Positions 51,617-60,492 are shown, numbered from the stretch's first letter. The stretch: DNA of 64,000 nucleotides from Flavobacterium piscisymbiosum (GCF_020905295.1 NZ_JAJJMM010000001.1:2170001-2234000), one strand, 5' to 3'. Translations and numbers: made by a program. Notes: generated by a model not told the origin, from the sequence alone.

Positions 51617-51672
51617 GTGGTAAGAAAGTGGTTAAACTTATTAACAAAGTGGTATATTGTGGTATATTGTGG
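51617..51672 (+). promoter_or_regulatory. Phased GTGG repeats, probable MraZ operator
   Basis: GTGG occurs at 51617, 51628, 51649, 51659 and 51669, spaced 11, 21, 10 and 10 bases, so all are on one helical face with one empty slot. The units read AAAGTGGTTA, AAAGTGGTAT, ATTGTGGTAT and ATTGTGGTAA. MraZ of E. coli and Mollicutes binds such tandem boxes (TGGGN or AAAGTGG) upstream of its own gene. Confidence 0.8.
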
Positions 51673-51684
51673 TAATATTTTTTA

Positions 51685-51692
51685 TATTTTTG
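51685..51692 (+). promoter_or_regulatory. -7 box of mraZ
   Basis: TATTTTTG, 26 bases before the TTG start. The GTGG repeats cover the -33 position. Confidence 0.6.
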
Positions 51693-51718
51693 CTGTATAA
51701 CATATCAATGTATTATTC

Positions 51719-52192
51719 TTGAACACAATTGTTGGAACATATGAGTGTAAAGTCGATGCTAAGGGGAGGCTAATGATGCCTGCACCCTTAAAAAAGCAAT
51801 TGGCTTCATCTCTTCAGGACGGGTTCGTTTTGAAGCGCTCGGTTTTTCAACCGTGTTTAGAATTGTATCCAATGGACGAATGGAACTTGATGATGCAAAA
51901 AATCAACAAGCTGAATCGTTTTGTAAAAAAGAACAATGATTTCATTCGAAGATTTACTGCCGGTGTTAAGATGGTAGAGATTGATGCATTGGGAAGGTTA
52001 TTGGTTCCGAAGGATTTGGTAGCTTTTTCAAGTATTTCTAAAGATGTGGTTTTTTCATCTGCGGTTAATATTGTGGAGATTTGGGATAAAGATTTATATG
52101 AAAAATCAATAAGCGGCGAAGATATGGATTTTGCAGATCTGGCCGAAGAAGTAATGGGAAATATTAATGACGACGACAATGGAATATCATAA
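51719..52192 (+). CDS. mraZ: Transcriptional regulator MraZ
   Basis: 157 residues with two SpoVT/AbrB-like MraZ domains (GTYECKVDAKGRLMMPAPLK at about 6-25, and AGVKMVEIDALGRLLVPKDL at about 81-100). It represses the division cluster in other bacteria by binding repeats before its gene; such repeats are present here. The start must be TTG 51719: the upstream ATG (51708) is out of frame and stops at once. First gene of the division cluster; it overlaps rsmH by 14 bases. Confidence 0.95.
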   Translation: MNTIVGTYECKVDAKGRLMMPAPLKKQLASSLQDGFVLKRSVFQPCLELYPMDEWNLMMQKINKLNRFVKKNNDFIRRFTAGVKMVEIDALGRLLVPKDLVAFSSISKDVVFSSAVNIVEIWDKDLYEKSISGEDMDFADLAEEVMGNINDDDNGIS

Positions 52193-53075
52193 TCCGGTTT
52201 TGCTTCACCCTACAGTTGATGGTTTAAATATTAAACCAGATGGCATATATGTAGATGTTACGTTTGGCGGCGGTGGTCATTCAAAAGAAATTTTGAGACG
52301 ATTAGGGCCAAACGGAAAATTATTTGCTTTTGATCAGGATGAAGATGCTCTTGCAAATGCGTTGCCGGATGAACGGTTTACCCTGATTAATGAGAACTTT
52401 AGATTTATAAAAAGATTTCTACGTTTTCACGGTGTTAAAAGTGTAGATGGGATTTTGGCTGATTTAGGTGTTTCATCGCATCAGTTTGATGTTCCCGAAA
52501 GAGGATTCTCGACAAGATTTGATGCCGAACTCGATATGCGGATGAGTCAAAAAAATGATTTAAGTGCTTATCGTGTGGTTAACGAATATGAAGAACAGGA
52601 TTTACGTCGTGTTTTTTTTGATTATGGGGAGTTGAAGAATGCACCACTTTTGGCCAGAACAATTGTAGAGGCGAGAGAGCATTACCCAATTAAAACAACA
52701 GACGAACTGAAAGATGTTTTGGCGAAATTTTTACCTGAAAGAATTCGAAATAAAGTTTTAGCTCAGATTTATCAGGCGATTCGAATTGAAGTAAATCAGG
52801 AAATGGATGTTTTGAAAGAATTTATCGAGCAGTCTCTTGAAATTCTTAATCCGGGCGGAAGATTCTCAGTAATCTCTTATCATTCTCTCGAAGACAGGCT
52901 GGTAAAAAGATTTATAAAAAACGGAATGTTTGAAGGAGAACCGGAACGCGATTTTTTTGGAAACTTTTCTGTTCCGTATAAAACAATAGGAAAATTAATT
53001 GTTCCTGATGATGCTGAGATCAAAATCAACAATAGAGCAAGAAGTGCAAAATTAAGAATTGCTGAGAAGATATAA
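52179..53075 (+). CDS. rsmH: 16S rRNA (cytosine1402-N4)-methyltransferase
   Basis: 298 residues from ATG 52179 (MEYHNPVLLHPTVDGL, the common family start; 52167 is also possible). SAM motif YVDVTFGGGGHSKEILRRLG, then FAFDQDEDAL, GILADLGVSSHQFD, ERGFSTRFDAELDMRMS, and PGGRFSVISYHSLEDRLVKR at the end. Methylates N4 of C1402 in 16S rRNA. It is the second gene of the cluster, as in most bacteria. Confidence 0.96.
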   Translation: MEYHNPVLLHPTVDGLNIKPDGIYVDVTFGGGGHSKEILRRLGPNGKLFAFDQDEDALANALPDERFTLINENFRFIKRFLRFHGVKSVDGILADLGVSSHQFDVPERGFSTRFDAELDMRMSQKNDLSAYRVVNEYEEQDLRRVFFDYGELKNAPLLARTIVEAREHYPIKTTDELKDVLAKFLPERIRNKVLAQIYQAIRIEVNQEMDVLKEFIEQSLEILNPGGRFSVISYHSLEDRLVKRFIKNGMFEGEPERDFFGNFSVPYKTIGKLIVPDDAEIKINNRARSAKLRIAEKI

Positions 53076-53091
53076 TATATATAGGTAGAAA

Positions 53092-53439
53092 ATGAAAAGT
53101 GGAGTATTTGGCATATTAAAAGCAAGATTTCTGTTAAACGATGACGCGGTGAAGAACTGGAGGTTCATTGTTTTTATAATTCTGCTTGCTATACTAATGA
53201 TTGCCAATACACAGCGATACGAACAAAAGGTTTTTGAAATTGCAAAAATAAGTAATGAAGTAAAAGAATTACGATCTGAATTTGTGGATCGCCGTTCAGA
53301 ATTAATGAAGTTGAAGATGGAATCAACGATATCGGATAAAATGCTTGAAAAACAAATTTTCCCATCAACGGTTCCTCCGGTTAAAATAGAAGTAACAAAA
53401 GAAGAAGAAAAAAGTTTCTTTAAAAGAATATGGCAGTAG
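53092..53439 (+). CDS. ftsL: FtsL-like cell division protein
   Basis: 115 residues: short cytoplasmic N-terminus, one membrane segment (FIVFIILLAILMIANTQ, about 25-41), and a periplasmic coiled coil (KVFEIAKISNEVKELRSEFV, DRRSELMKLKMESTI). Size, topology and position between rsmH and ftsI identify it as FtsL-like, although sequence conservation of FtsL is low. It is expected to link FtsI/FtsW to the divisome. It overlaps ftsI by 10 bases. Confidence 0.88.
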   Translation: MKSGVFGILKARFLLNDDAVKNWRFIVFIILLAILMIANTQRYEQKVFEIAKISNEVKELRSEFVDRRSELMKLKMESTISDKMLEKQIFPSTVPPVKIEVTKEEEKSFFKRIWQ

Positions 53440-55439
53440 ACGATAAAAATATATCCTACAGAATTTACCTCGTAGCAGTTTTCATCTTTGTGATGGCAAT
53501 TGCTATTGTTGTTAAGTTAACCAATATTCAATGGGTTGAAGGAGATTATTATAGAAAACTGGCGAAACAGCGTACAGTTAGAAATTTTGTGATTCCGGCA
53601 AACAAAGGAAACATTTATTCTGCTGACGGAAGTTTATTGGCAACATCGATCCCTAATTATGAGATTCGATTTGATGCCAAAGCGCCAAAAACAGAAACTT
53701 TTGAGAAGTATGTAAAAGCATTGTCAGATTCATTGGCAACGGTTTTAGATAAACCGGGAAGTTATTTCGAAAAAGATTTAAGAAAAGCAAGAGCCAATAA
53801 AAATCGTTATTATTTGATTGCCAGAAAATTGAGTTATACCGAATATGTAAAAATAAAAGGTTTTCCATTATTCAATTTAGGCGCTTTCAAAGGTGGGATT
53901 ATAATCGAGCAGGAAACTGTTAGAAAACATCCAATAGGGAAAATTGCAGAAAGAACAATCGGTTACGATAAAATTGATCCTGCAACAGGAGTCGAAGTAG
54001 GTAAAGGAATCGAGTGGGCTTTTAAAGATTACCTAAACGGAAAAGACGGCAAGATTTTAAAACAAAAAATTGCAAAAGGCCAATGGAAACCTATTCGTGA
54101 TTTAAACGAGGTAGATCCAATTGATGGTTATGATGTAATATCGACAATTGATGTTTTTATTCAGGATATTGCGCATCATGCTTTGTTGAAACAGTTAGAA
54201 GAATATGAAGCTGATCACGGTTGTGTAGTAGTAATGGAAACAGAAACGGGGCATGTAAAAGCAATTTCGAATTTAGGAAGAGCAGAAGACGGATCGTATT
54301 ATGAAACTACAAATTATGCTGTAGCAGAATCTCATGAACCGGGATCTACTTTTAAATTAGTCGATTTAATGGCGATTTTAGACGATAAAGTAGCAGATAC
54401 AAGTACAGTTTACGATAGTCACAACGGGCAAGTAAAATATTATGGTCGTTCTGTTACTGATTCGCACAGAGCTGGTTACGGAAAAGTTACGTTAGCGCGT
54501 GGTTTTGAACTTTCATCCAATACAGTAATGGTTCAGGCGGTTTATGAAGCTTATAAAAATAATCCATCCAAATTTGTGAATCATATTAAGAGTTATGGAT
54601 TAGATAAACCATTAGGATTGCATTTTAAGGGAGAAGGAAGACCTTATATACCGCAACCTGGAGATAAACACTGGTCAGGTGTTTCGCTTCCGTGGATGGC
54701 ATTTGGATACGGAGTTTCGGTTACGCCAATGCAGACTTTGGCTTTTTATAATTCAGTAGCCAATAATGGTGTAATGGTGAAACCGCAATTTGTGTCAGAA
54801 ATTAAAGAGTGGAATAAAACCATTAAAAAGTTTGATGTTGAAGTAATAAACCCAAGAGTTTGTTCGCCTGAAACTATTAAAAAACTGAAAGCAGTATTAG
54901 CGAATGTGGTTAAAAAAGGAACAGGATCAAAGCTGTATTCGAAAGATTTTTCGATGGCTGGTAAAACAGGAACAGCTCAGGTAAATTACGGAGGAAAAGA
55001 AGGGAAGTCGGCATTGTATTACGCATCTTCTTTTGTGGGTTATTTCCCGGCAGATCATCCTAAATATTCTTGTATTGTAGTGGTTCATAAGCCTAATACA
55101 TCAAAAAATAATTATTACGGAGCAGACGTTGCGGGACCGGTTTTTAAAAGAATCGCCCAAAAAATATTTACAGATGCACCTTCGACAAATAAAATTAAAA
55201 AACTGGATTCTAAAATTTCAAAACAAGAGATTAGTTACGAAAAGTACGATATAGAATCCAGAAAAAAGTCAAGTCAAATCCCTGATTTAAAAGGAATGCC
55301 AGGAATGGATGCCATTGCTTTATTGGAAAATTTAGGTTTGAAAGTAAAGGTAAATGGAGTAGGAAAAGTAAAAAAACAGTCTTTGCAGGCTGGAGAAAAT
55401 ATTAGTAAAAATACAACAATAGTATTAGAATTATCGTGA
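53430..55439 (+). CDS. ftsI: Septal peptidoglycan transpeptidase FtsI (PBP3-like) with C-terminal PASTA domain
   Basis: 669 residues. One membrane segment (IYLVAVFIFVMAIAIVV, about 10-26), a PBP dimerisation domain (about 50-200: NFVIPANKGNIYSADGSLLA), and the transpeptidase domain with SxxK in EPGSTFKLVDL, SxN in ELSSNTVMV, and KTGT in MAGKTGTAQVN. The C-terminus carries one PASTA domain (PDLKGMPGMDAIALLENLGL onward), which E. coli FtsI lacks but which is usual in Bacteroidota. It overlaps murE by 4 bases. Confidence 0.95.
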   Translation: MAVDDKNISYRIYLVAVFIFVMAIAIVVKLTNIQWVEGDYYRKLAKQRTVRNFVIPANKGNIYSADGSLLATSIPNYEIRFDAKAPKTETFEKYVKALSDSLATVLDKPGSYFEKDLRKARANKNRYYLIARKLSYTEYVKIKGFPLFNLGAFKGGIIIEQETVRKHPIGKIAERTIGYDKIDPATGVEVGKGIEWAFKDYLNGKDGKILKQKIAKGQWKPIRDLNEVDPIDGYDVISTIDVFIQDIAHHALLKQLEEYEADHGCVVVMETETGHVKAISNLGRAEDGSYYETTNYAVAESHEPGSTFKLVDLMAILDDKVADTSTVYDSHNGQVKYYGRSVTDSHRAGYGKVTLARGFELSSNTVMVQAVYEAYKNNPSKFVNHIKSYGLDKPLGLHFKGEGRPYIPQPGDKHWSGVSLPWMAFGYGVSVTPMQTLAFYNSVANNGVMVKPQFVSEIKEWNKTIKKFDVEVINPRVCSPETIKKLKAVLANVVKKGTGSKLYSKDFSMAGKTGTAQVNYGGKEGKSALYYASSFVGYFPADHPKYSCIVVVHKPNTSKNNYYGADVAGPVFKRIAQKIFTDAPSTNKIKKLDSKISKQEISYEKYDIESRKKSSQIPDLKGMPGMDAIALLENLGLKVKVNGVGKVKKQSLQAGENISKNTTIVLELS

Positions 55440-56899
55440 AAATACTGAAAGACATATTATATAAAGTAGCTATTGAGTCTGTAACAGGTTCGACAGAAAT
55501 CGACATACATAAAATTGATTTTGATTCAAGAAAAATTGAAGAAAAAGATGTTTTTGTAGCGATTCGCGGATCACTTTCTGATGGGCATGATTATATAGAA
55601 AAAGCGATTCAATTAGGTGCTGTTGCAGTGATTTGTGATACGTTGCCTGAAAATATTGAAAAAGGCATCACTTATATTAAAGTAAAAGATACGAATACCG
55701 CTTTGGCTTTTATGGCCGCTAATTATTTTGGAAATCCTTCCGAAAAATTAAAATTAGTTGGTGTTACTGGTACAAACGGAAAAACAACAATTGCTTCATT
55801 ATTGTTTCAGTTGTTTCAAAAAGCAGGATTTAAAGTTGGTTTATTATCAACTGTAAAAATCATGGTCGATGAAACGGAATATAAAGCAACGCACACAACG
55901 CCGGATTCCATAACAATCAATCATTTTTTAAACGAAATGATCGAAGCCGGAGTAACGCATTGTTTTATGGAGGTAAGTTCACACGGAATTCACCAGAAAC
56001 GTACAGAAGCATTACATTTTGTGGGTGGAGTTTTTACAAATCTTTCTCACGATCATTTAGATTATCATCCAACGTTCGCAGAATACAGAGATGTAAAAAA
56101 ATCATTTTTTGATTCGTTGCCAAAAACAGCTTTTGCATTATCGAATATCGATGATAAAAACGGACCTGTAATGTTGCAAAATACCGTAGCCAGAAAATTT
56201 ACATATGCCTTGAAATCGTATGCTGATTTTAAAGCTACAATATTAGAAAGCCAATTGTCAGGTTTATTATTGAAAGTAAATGACAATGAAGTTTGGGTAA
56301 AACTTATTGGAACTTTTAATGCTTACAATGTTTTGGCAATTTACGGAACCGCTGTAGAATTAGGAATGGACAGTCTGGAAGCCTTAAGATTACTATCTGA
56401 TTTAGAAAGTGTTTCAGGACGTTTTCAATACATTGTTTCCGAAGGAAATATTACGGCAATTGTAGATTATGCTCATACGCCGGATGCTCTGGATAATGTT
56501 TTAAAAACGATAGGAGATATTCGCACTAAAAACGAACAATTGATAACAGTTGTGGGTTGCGGCGGAAACAGAGATAAAACAAAAAGACCAATTATGGCTA
56601 AAATTGCTACAGATCTTAGTGATAAAGCAATTTTAACTTCTGATAATCCAAGAAACGAAGATCCTGAAGTGATTCTGGATGAAATGGAAAAAGGTGTTGA
56701 AGCTCATAATTATAAAAAAGTATTGAGGATTACCGACAGAAAGCAGGCTATAAAAACGGCTTGTCAATTGGCTCAGCCAAATGATATTATTTTAATTGCT
56801 GGTAAAGGTCATGAAACCTATCAGGAAATAAATGGTGTTCGTCATCATTTTGATGATATGGAAACTGTAAAAGAAATTTTAAATCAACTAAATAAATAA
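55436..56899 (+). CDS. murE: UDP-MurNAc-tripeptide synthetase (meso-DAP adding)
   Basis: 487 residues, GTG start at 55436 overlapping the ftsI stop. Three Mur ligase domains: substrate domain (DFDSRKIEEKDVFVAIRG), ATPase domain with GVTGTNGKTTIASLLFQ and MEVSSHGIHQKR, and the C-terminal domain with VDYAHTPDAL and the DNPR motif (ILTSDNPRNEDP). DNPR marks meso-diaminopimelate as the added residue, rather than lysine. AGKGHETYQ is also typical. Confidence 0.97.
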   Translation: MKILKDILYKVAIESVTGSTEIDIHKIDFDSRKIEEKDVFVAIRGSLSDGHDYIEKAIQLGAVAVICDTLPENIEKGITYIKVKDTNTALAFMAANYFGNPSEKLKLVGVTGTNGKTTIASLLFQLFQKAGFKVGLLSTVKIMVDETEYKATHTTPDSITINHFLNEMIEAGVTHCFMEVSSHGIHQKRTEALHFVGGVFTNLSHDHLDYHPTFAEYRDVKKSFFDSLPKTAFALSNIDDKNGPVMLQNTVARKFTYALKSYADFKATILESQLSGLLLKVNDNEVWVKLIGTFNAYNVLAIYGTAVELGMDSLEALRLLSDLESVSGRFQYIVSEGNITAIVDYAHTPDALDNVLKTIGDIRTKNEQLITVVGCGGNRDKTKRPIMAKIATDLSDKAILTSDNPRNEDPEVILDEMEKGVEAHNYKKVLRITDRKQAIKTACQLAQPNDIILIAGKGHETYQEINGVRHHFDDMETVKEILNQLNK

Positions 56900-56924
56900 T
56901 AATCAATTTTTAGTTCTAAAATAC

Positions 56925-56960
56925 CACACAAAATTGGAATTTGGAATTTCAAGATTGGAA
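56925..56960. repeat. Short TTGGAATT tandem repeat before mraY
   Basis: ATTGGAATTTGGAATTTC, then ATTGGAATTT, within the 78-base murE-mraY gap. The unit resembles the stem units of the CCAAATTCC hairpins at 49046 and 49827, but no inverted partner is present. Confidence 0.5.
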
Positions 56961-56977
56961 TTTAAAATAAAAGATAT

Positions 56978-58204
56978 ATGCTATACTATTTATTTGAATA
57001 CTTGCGAAAAACGTTAGACATGCCGGGGGCAGGGGTTTTTCAGTACATCACTTTTAGGTCAGCTTTAGCATTCATGCTTTCGTTACTATTATCAACAATT
57101 TACGGAAAAAGAATTATTAATTTTTTGCGTAGACAACAAGTTGGTGAAACAGTTCGTGAGCTTGGACTTGCCGGTCAGAATGAAAAAGCAGGAACGCCAA
57201 CAATGGGAGGTCTGATTATCATTTTTGCGACTCTTGTACCAGTGTTGTTGTTTGCTCGTTTACAAAACATTTATATCGTATTGCTTATCGTAACTACATT
57301 ATGGATGGGAACCATTGGTTTTGTAGATGATTATATCAAGATATTCAAAAAAGACAAGCAAGGTCTTAAAGGAATTTTTAAAGTTATTGGTCAGGTTGGT
57401 TTAGGTCTTATTGTGGGAACAGTACTTTATTTTAATCCTGCCGTTACAGTGCGAACAGATACAGGTTATAACGGAGGAGTAAAAGCATCTTCTTCGATAG
57501 TTATGCCTGCACAAATAGAGGAAAAGTCTACAGCAACGACAATTCCTTTTGTAAAAAACAATGAATTTGATTACGCTGAATTATTGGCATGGACAGGTGA
57601 AGGTTACGAAAAATGGGCTTGGTTAATTTTTATTCCGGTGGTTATTTTTATCATCACAGCGGTTTCAAACGGAGCTAATTTAACAGATGGTATAGATGGT
57701 CTTGCCGCAGGAACTTCGGCAATATCGGTCTTGGCACTCGGAATATTCACGTTTGTATCGGGAAATATTATTTTTTCTAATTATCTGAATATTATGTACA
57801 TCCCCAATTCGGGAGAGATGACGGTCTTTATATCGGCATTTGTCGGGGCGCTAATTGGTTTTCTTTGGTACAATTCCTTTCCTGCATCCGTGTTTATGGG
57901 AGATACAGGAAGTTTGACGATTGGAGGAATCATTGCTGTTTTAGCAATTGCAGTTCGTAAAGAAATATTGATTGTATTATTCTGTGGAATTTTCCTTGCA
58001 GAAAGTGCTTCGGTAATTATTCAGGTAGCTTATTTTAAATATACAAAAAGACGTTTTGGCGAAGGCCGAAGAATTTTTCTGATGTCGCCATTGCATCATC
58101 ATTATCAGAAAAAAGGATATCACGAAAGTAAAATTGTGACCAGATTCTGGATTGTTGCCATCATGTTAGCCATATTATCAATTGTTACTTTAAAATTAAG
58201 ATAA
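56978..58204 (+). CDS. mraY: Phospho-MurNAc-pentapeptide translocase
   Basis: Integral membrane enzyme forming lipid I on undecaprenyl phosphate; 408 residues, about ten membrane segments. Motifs: [14 protein letters not shown], the catalytic [40 protein letters not shown], and the C-terminal [12 protein letters not shown]. It is about 45 residues longer than the E. coli enzyme because of an insert after NPAVTVRTD (about residues 160-210), which is a common trait of Bacteroidota MraY. The first four-helix-bundle cassette follows directly. Confidence 0.97.
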   Translation: MLYYLFEYLRKTLDMPGAGVFQYITFRSALAFMLSLLLSTIYGKRIINFLRRQQVGETVRELGLAGQNEKAGTPTMGGLIIIFATLVPVLLFARLQNIYIVLLIVTTLWMGTIGFVDDYIKIFKKDKQGLKGIFKVIGQVGLGLIVGTVLYFNPAVTVRTDTGYNGGVKASSSIVMPAQIEEKSTATTIPFVKNNEFDYAELLAWTGEGYEKWAWLIFIPVVIFIITAVSNGANLTDGIDGLAAGTSAISVLALGIFTFVSGNIIFSNYLNIMYIPNSGEMTVFISAFVGALIGFLWYNSFPASVFMGDTGSLTIGGIIAVLAIAVRKEILIVLFCGIFLAESASVIIQVAYFKYTKRRFGEGRRIFLMSPLHHHYQKKGYHESKIVTRFWIVAIMLAILSIVTLKLR

Positions 58205-58210
58205 ATTTTT

Positions 58211-58668
58211 AATTAAAAATTGAGAATTAAAAATTAAAAATTGTGTGTGTTTGGATAGATGAAGGAGAATATTATTCAAGAGAAGTCATTTCTCTTTGCG
58301 GTTAGGGTAGTCAATTTATATAAATACCTAACTAATACAAAAAAGGAGTTTGTTTTAAGTAAACAACTTTTAAGATCGGGGACTTCAATTGGAGCAAACA
58401 TTGAAGAGTCGATTGGAGGACGTTCTGATAAAGAGTTTCTGTTTAAGCTTGAGATTTCATATAAAGAAGCCAGAGAAACGATTTATTGGTTGAAATTATT
58501 GAAAGCAACAGATTATATTTCTGCAAATGAGTTCGAAAGTGTTCATAAAGAAGCAGAAGAAATATGTAAAATATTAGCGAAAATTATAATAACCTTAAAA
58601 GGGAAAACGTGATGGAATTAGAAACTTTATATGTTAGATTTTTAATTTTTAATTCTCAATTTTTAATT
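58211..58668 (+). mobile_element. Inverted-repeat cassette carrying a four-helix-bundle gene (mraY|murD)
   Basis: Perfect 31-bp inverted repeats at 58211-58241 and 58638-58668 bound the unit. Each arm is a chain of 7-base units (TTTTTAA, TTTTTAA, TTCTCAA, TTTTTAA in the right arm). The unit starts 6 bases after the mraY stop and ends 8 bases before the murD start, and its cargo points the same way as the cluster. Mobility is inferred. Confidence 0.6.
58259..58612 (+). CDS. Four-helix-bundle protein (S23/IVP family)
   Basis: 117 residues, all helical, of the TIGR02436 four-helix-bundle family first seen as the protein in 23S rRNA intervening sequences and related to the Avd accessory protein of diversity-generating retroelements. 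Signature: QLLRSGTSIGANIEESIGGR, then SDKEFLFKLEISYKEARETI, and YWLKLLKATDYI. No reverse transcriptase is nearby. The function of solitary copies is unknown. It interrupts the mraY-murD order but shares the direction of transcription, so it should be expressed with the cluster. Confidence 0.92.
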   Translation: MKENIIQEKSFLFAVRVVNLYKYLTNTKKEFVLSKQLLRSGTSIGANIEESIGGRSDKEFLFKLEISYKEARETIYWLKLLKATDYISANEFESVHKEAEEICKILAKIIITLKGKT

Positions 58669-58676
58669 TATAAAGT

Positions 58677-60008
58677 ATGAGGTTAGTAGTACTTGGCGGA
58701 GGAGAAAGTGGCGTTGGAACGGCTATTCTCGGAAAGAAACAAGGGTACGAAGTTTTTGTATCAGATTTTGGAAAAATAAAAGAGAGCTATAAAGAAGTTC
58801 TTATCATTAATAAAATTGCTTGGGAAGAAGAAAAACATACAGAAGACCTGATTTTGAATGCCGACGTGGTAATGAAAAGTCCGGGAATTCCAGAGAAATC
58901 TCCCATAGTACAAAAACTGATTGCTGCCGGAATTAAAGTCATTTCGGAAATTGAGTTCGCTAAACCTTTTACAGAAGCATTGACTATCGGGATTACAGGT
59001 AGTAACGGTAAAACCACCACCACGATGTTAACGCATCACTTGTTGAAATCAGCAGGTTTGAATGTTGGTTTAGGAGGTAACATCGGAAAAAGTTTTGCCT
59101 GGCAGGTAGCCGAAAATAAATACGATGCCTACGTTCTTGAATTAAGCAGTTTTCAGCTCGACGGAATTATAGATTACAGGCCGGATATTGCCATAATTAC
59201 GAATATTAGCCCGGATCATTTAGACCGGTACGAATATAAATATCAAAATTACATCGATTCAAAGTTTCGAATAACAATGAATCAGACCGAAAGCGATTAT
59301 CTTATTTACGATGCAGATGATGAGGCAATTGCAGAATGGTTAAAAAATAACAAAACAAAAGCAAAATTAATTCCTTTTTCATTGACTGAAAAATTTGATG
59401 AAGGGGCTTCTATAAATAACAACAAAATGGAAATAAAGATCAACCAAGAAGAGTTTACAATGGAAACAGAATACATTGCGTTAGAAGGAAAACATAACAT
59501 GAAAAACGCAATGGCAGCAAGCTCTGTAGCGAAATTGATGCAAATTAGAAATGCAACAATCCGCGAAAGTTTATCTAATTTTCAAGGTGTTGAACACCGT
59601 TTAGAAAAAGTTCTAAAAATTCAGAATGTACAGTATATCAACGATTCGAAAGCAACAAATGTAAACGCTACTTTCTTTGCTTTAGACAGCATGAATGTGC
59701 CAACGGTTTGGATTGTTGGAGGTGTTGATAAAGGAAACGACTATAACGAATTGATGTCATTGGTTCGCGAAAAAGTAAAAGCTATTATTTGCCTTGGAGT
59801 TGATAATCATAAAATTATCAATGCTTTTGGTAACGTAGTAGATATAATGGTTGAAGTAAATAACATGAACGACGCGGTAAAAACTGCACAACGTTTAACA
59901 GAAAAAGGTGATGCTGTTTTATTATCTCCAGCCTGCGCAAGTTTCGATTTGTTCGAAAATTACGAAGACAGAGGAAAGCAATTTAAGCAAGCAGTACACA
60001 ATTTATAA
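58677..60008 (+). CDS. murD: UDP-MurNAc-L-alanine:D-glutamate ligase
   Basis: 443 residues. Adds D-glutamate to UDP-MurNAc-L-Ala. Motifs: RLVVLGGGESGVGTAIL at the N-terminus, MKSPGIPEKSP, the ATP loop GITGSNGKTTTTMLTHHLL, LELSSFQLDGI, TNISPDHLDRYE, YINDSKATNVNAT and SPACASFDLFENYEDRG. The start is 8 bases after the right arm of the first cassette, so the cassette provides the leader. Confidence 0.97.
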   Translation: MRLVVLGGGESGVGTAILGKKQGYEVFVSDFGKIKESYKEVLIINKIAWEEEKHTEDLILNADVVMKSPGIPEKSPIVQKLIAAGIKVISEIEFAKPFTEALTIGITGSNGKTTTTMLTHHLLKSAGLNVGLGGNIGKSFAWQVAENKYDAYVLELSSFQLDGIIDYRPDIAIITNISPDHLDRYEYKYQNYIDSKFRITMNQTESDYLIYDADDEAIAEWLKNNKTKAKLIPFSLTEKFDEGASINNNKMEIKINQEEFTMETEYIALEGKHNMKNAMAASSVAKLMQIRNATIRESLSNFQGVEHRLEKVLKIQNVQYINDSKATNVNATFFALDSMNVPTVWIVGGVDKGNDYNELMSLVREKVKAIICLGVDNHKIINAFGNVVDIMVEVNNMNDAVKTAQRLTEKGDAVLLSPACASFDLFENYEDRGKQFKQAVHNL

Positions 60009-60492
60009 TTTTAGATTTTAGAGTTTAGATTTTAGATTTTTTTCTAAACTGTGAGATTAAAATTAATATTTAAGTTCTTTTGATTATGACGACGGATGAG
60101 ATGAAGATGAGAACAAAGAAGTTCTCTTTGATGATAATTGATTTAGCGGAAAAAATGCCTAATACAAATGTGATTAGGTCAATTACAAATCAAATTGTAA
60201 GAAATGGAACATCGGTTGGAGCTAATTATCGAGCAGTTTGTCGTGCCAGAAGTGATAGGGAATTTGTAGCTAAAATGAATATAGTTTTAGAAGAAGCTGA
60301 TGAAACTTTATTTTGGTTAGAAATTATAAAAGAAAAAATGTGGATTACTAAATCTGAATTAGAAATGATTTGGAAAGAAGGAAATGAGTTAACAGCCATT
60401 TTCGTTAGTAGTTTAAAAACAGTAAACAACAGAATCAATAATAAACCGAAGGTTTGAAAATAATCTATAATCTATAATCAGAAATCTAAAAT
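60008..60492 (+). mobile_element. Inverted-repeat cassette carrying a second four-helix-bundle gene (murD|ftsW)
   Basis: 31-bp imperfect inverted repeats (60008-60038 and 60462-60492; 26 of 31 positions pair), with arms made of TAGATTT-like 7-base units. The left arm begins on the last base of the murD stop and the right arm ends directly before the ftsW ATG, so the cassette fills the gap exactly. The arm sequence is unrelated to the first cassette. Mobility is inferred. Confidence 0.55.
60086..60457 (+). CDS. Four-helix-bundle protein (S23/IVP family), second copy
   Basis: About 123 residues from ATG 60086. Same family as the protein at 58259: QIVRNGTSVGANYRAVCRAR, then SDREFVAKMNIVLEEADETL and FWLEIIKEK. 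The two differ at most positions, so they are not a recent tandem duplication. A TTG at 60080 would add two residues. Function unknown. It lies inside the second inverted-repeat cassette. Confidence 0.92.
   Translation: MTTDEMKMRTKKFSLMIIDLAEKMPNTNVIRSITNQIVRNGTSVGANYRAVCRARSDREFVAKMNIVLEEADETLFWLEIIKEKMWITKSELEMIWKEGNELTAIFVSSLKTVNNRINNKPKV

Larger units (their letters stand above)
51341..51718. other. Intergenic region, 378 bp, control region of the division cluster
   Basis: Divergent promoters: the hydrolase box on the left, and on the right the mraZ promoter (TATTTTTG, 51685-51692) with phased GTGG repeats (51617-51672). The centre (51400-51600) is AT-rich and holds nothing I can identify. 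Confidence 0.7.

Noticed and set aside
58259-60457. Four-helix-bundle genes as diversity-generating retroelement accessory genes
   Set aside because: No reverse transcriptase, template repeat or variable protein is present in the window.
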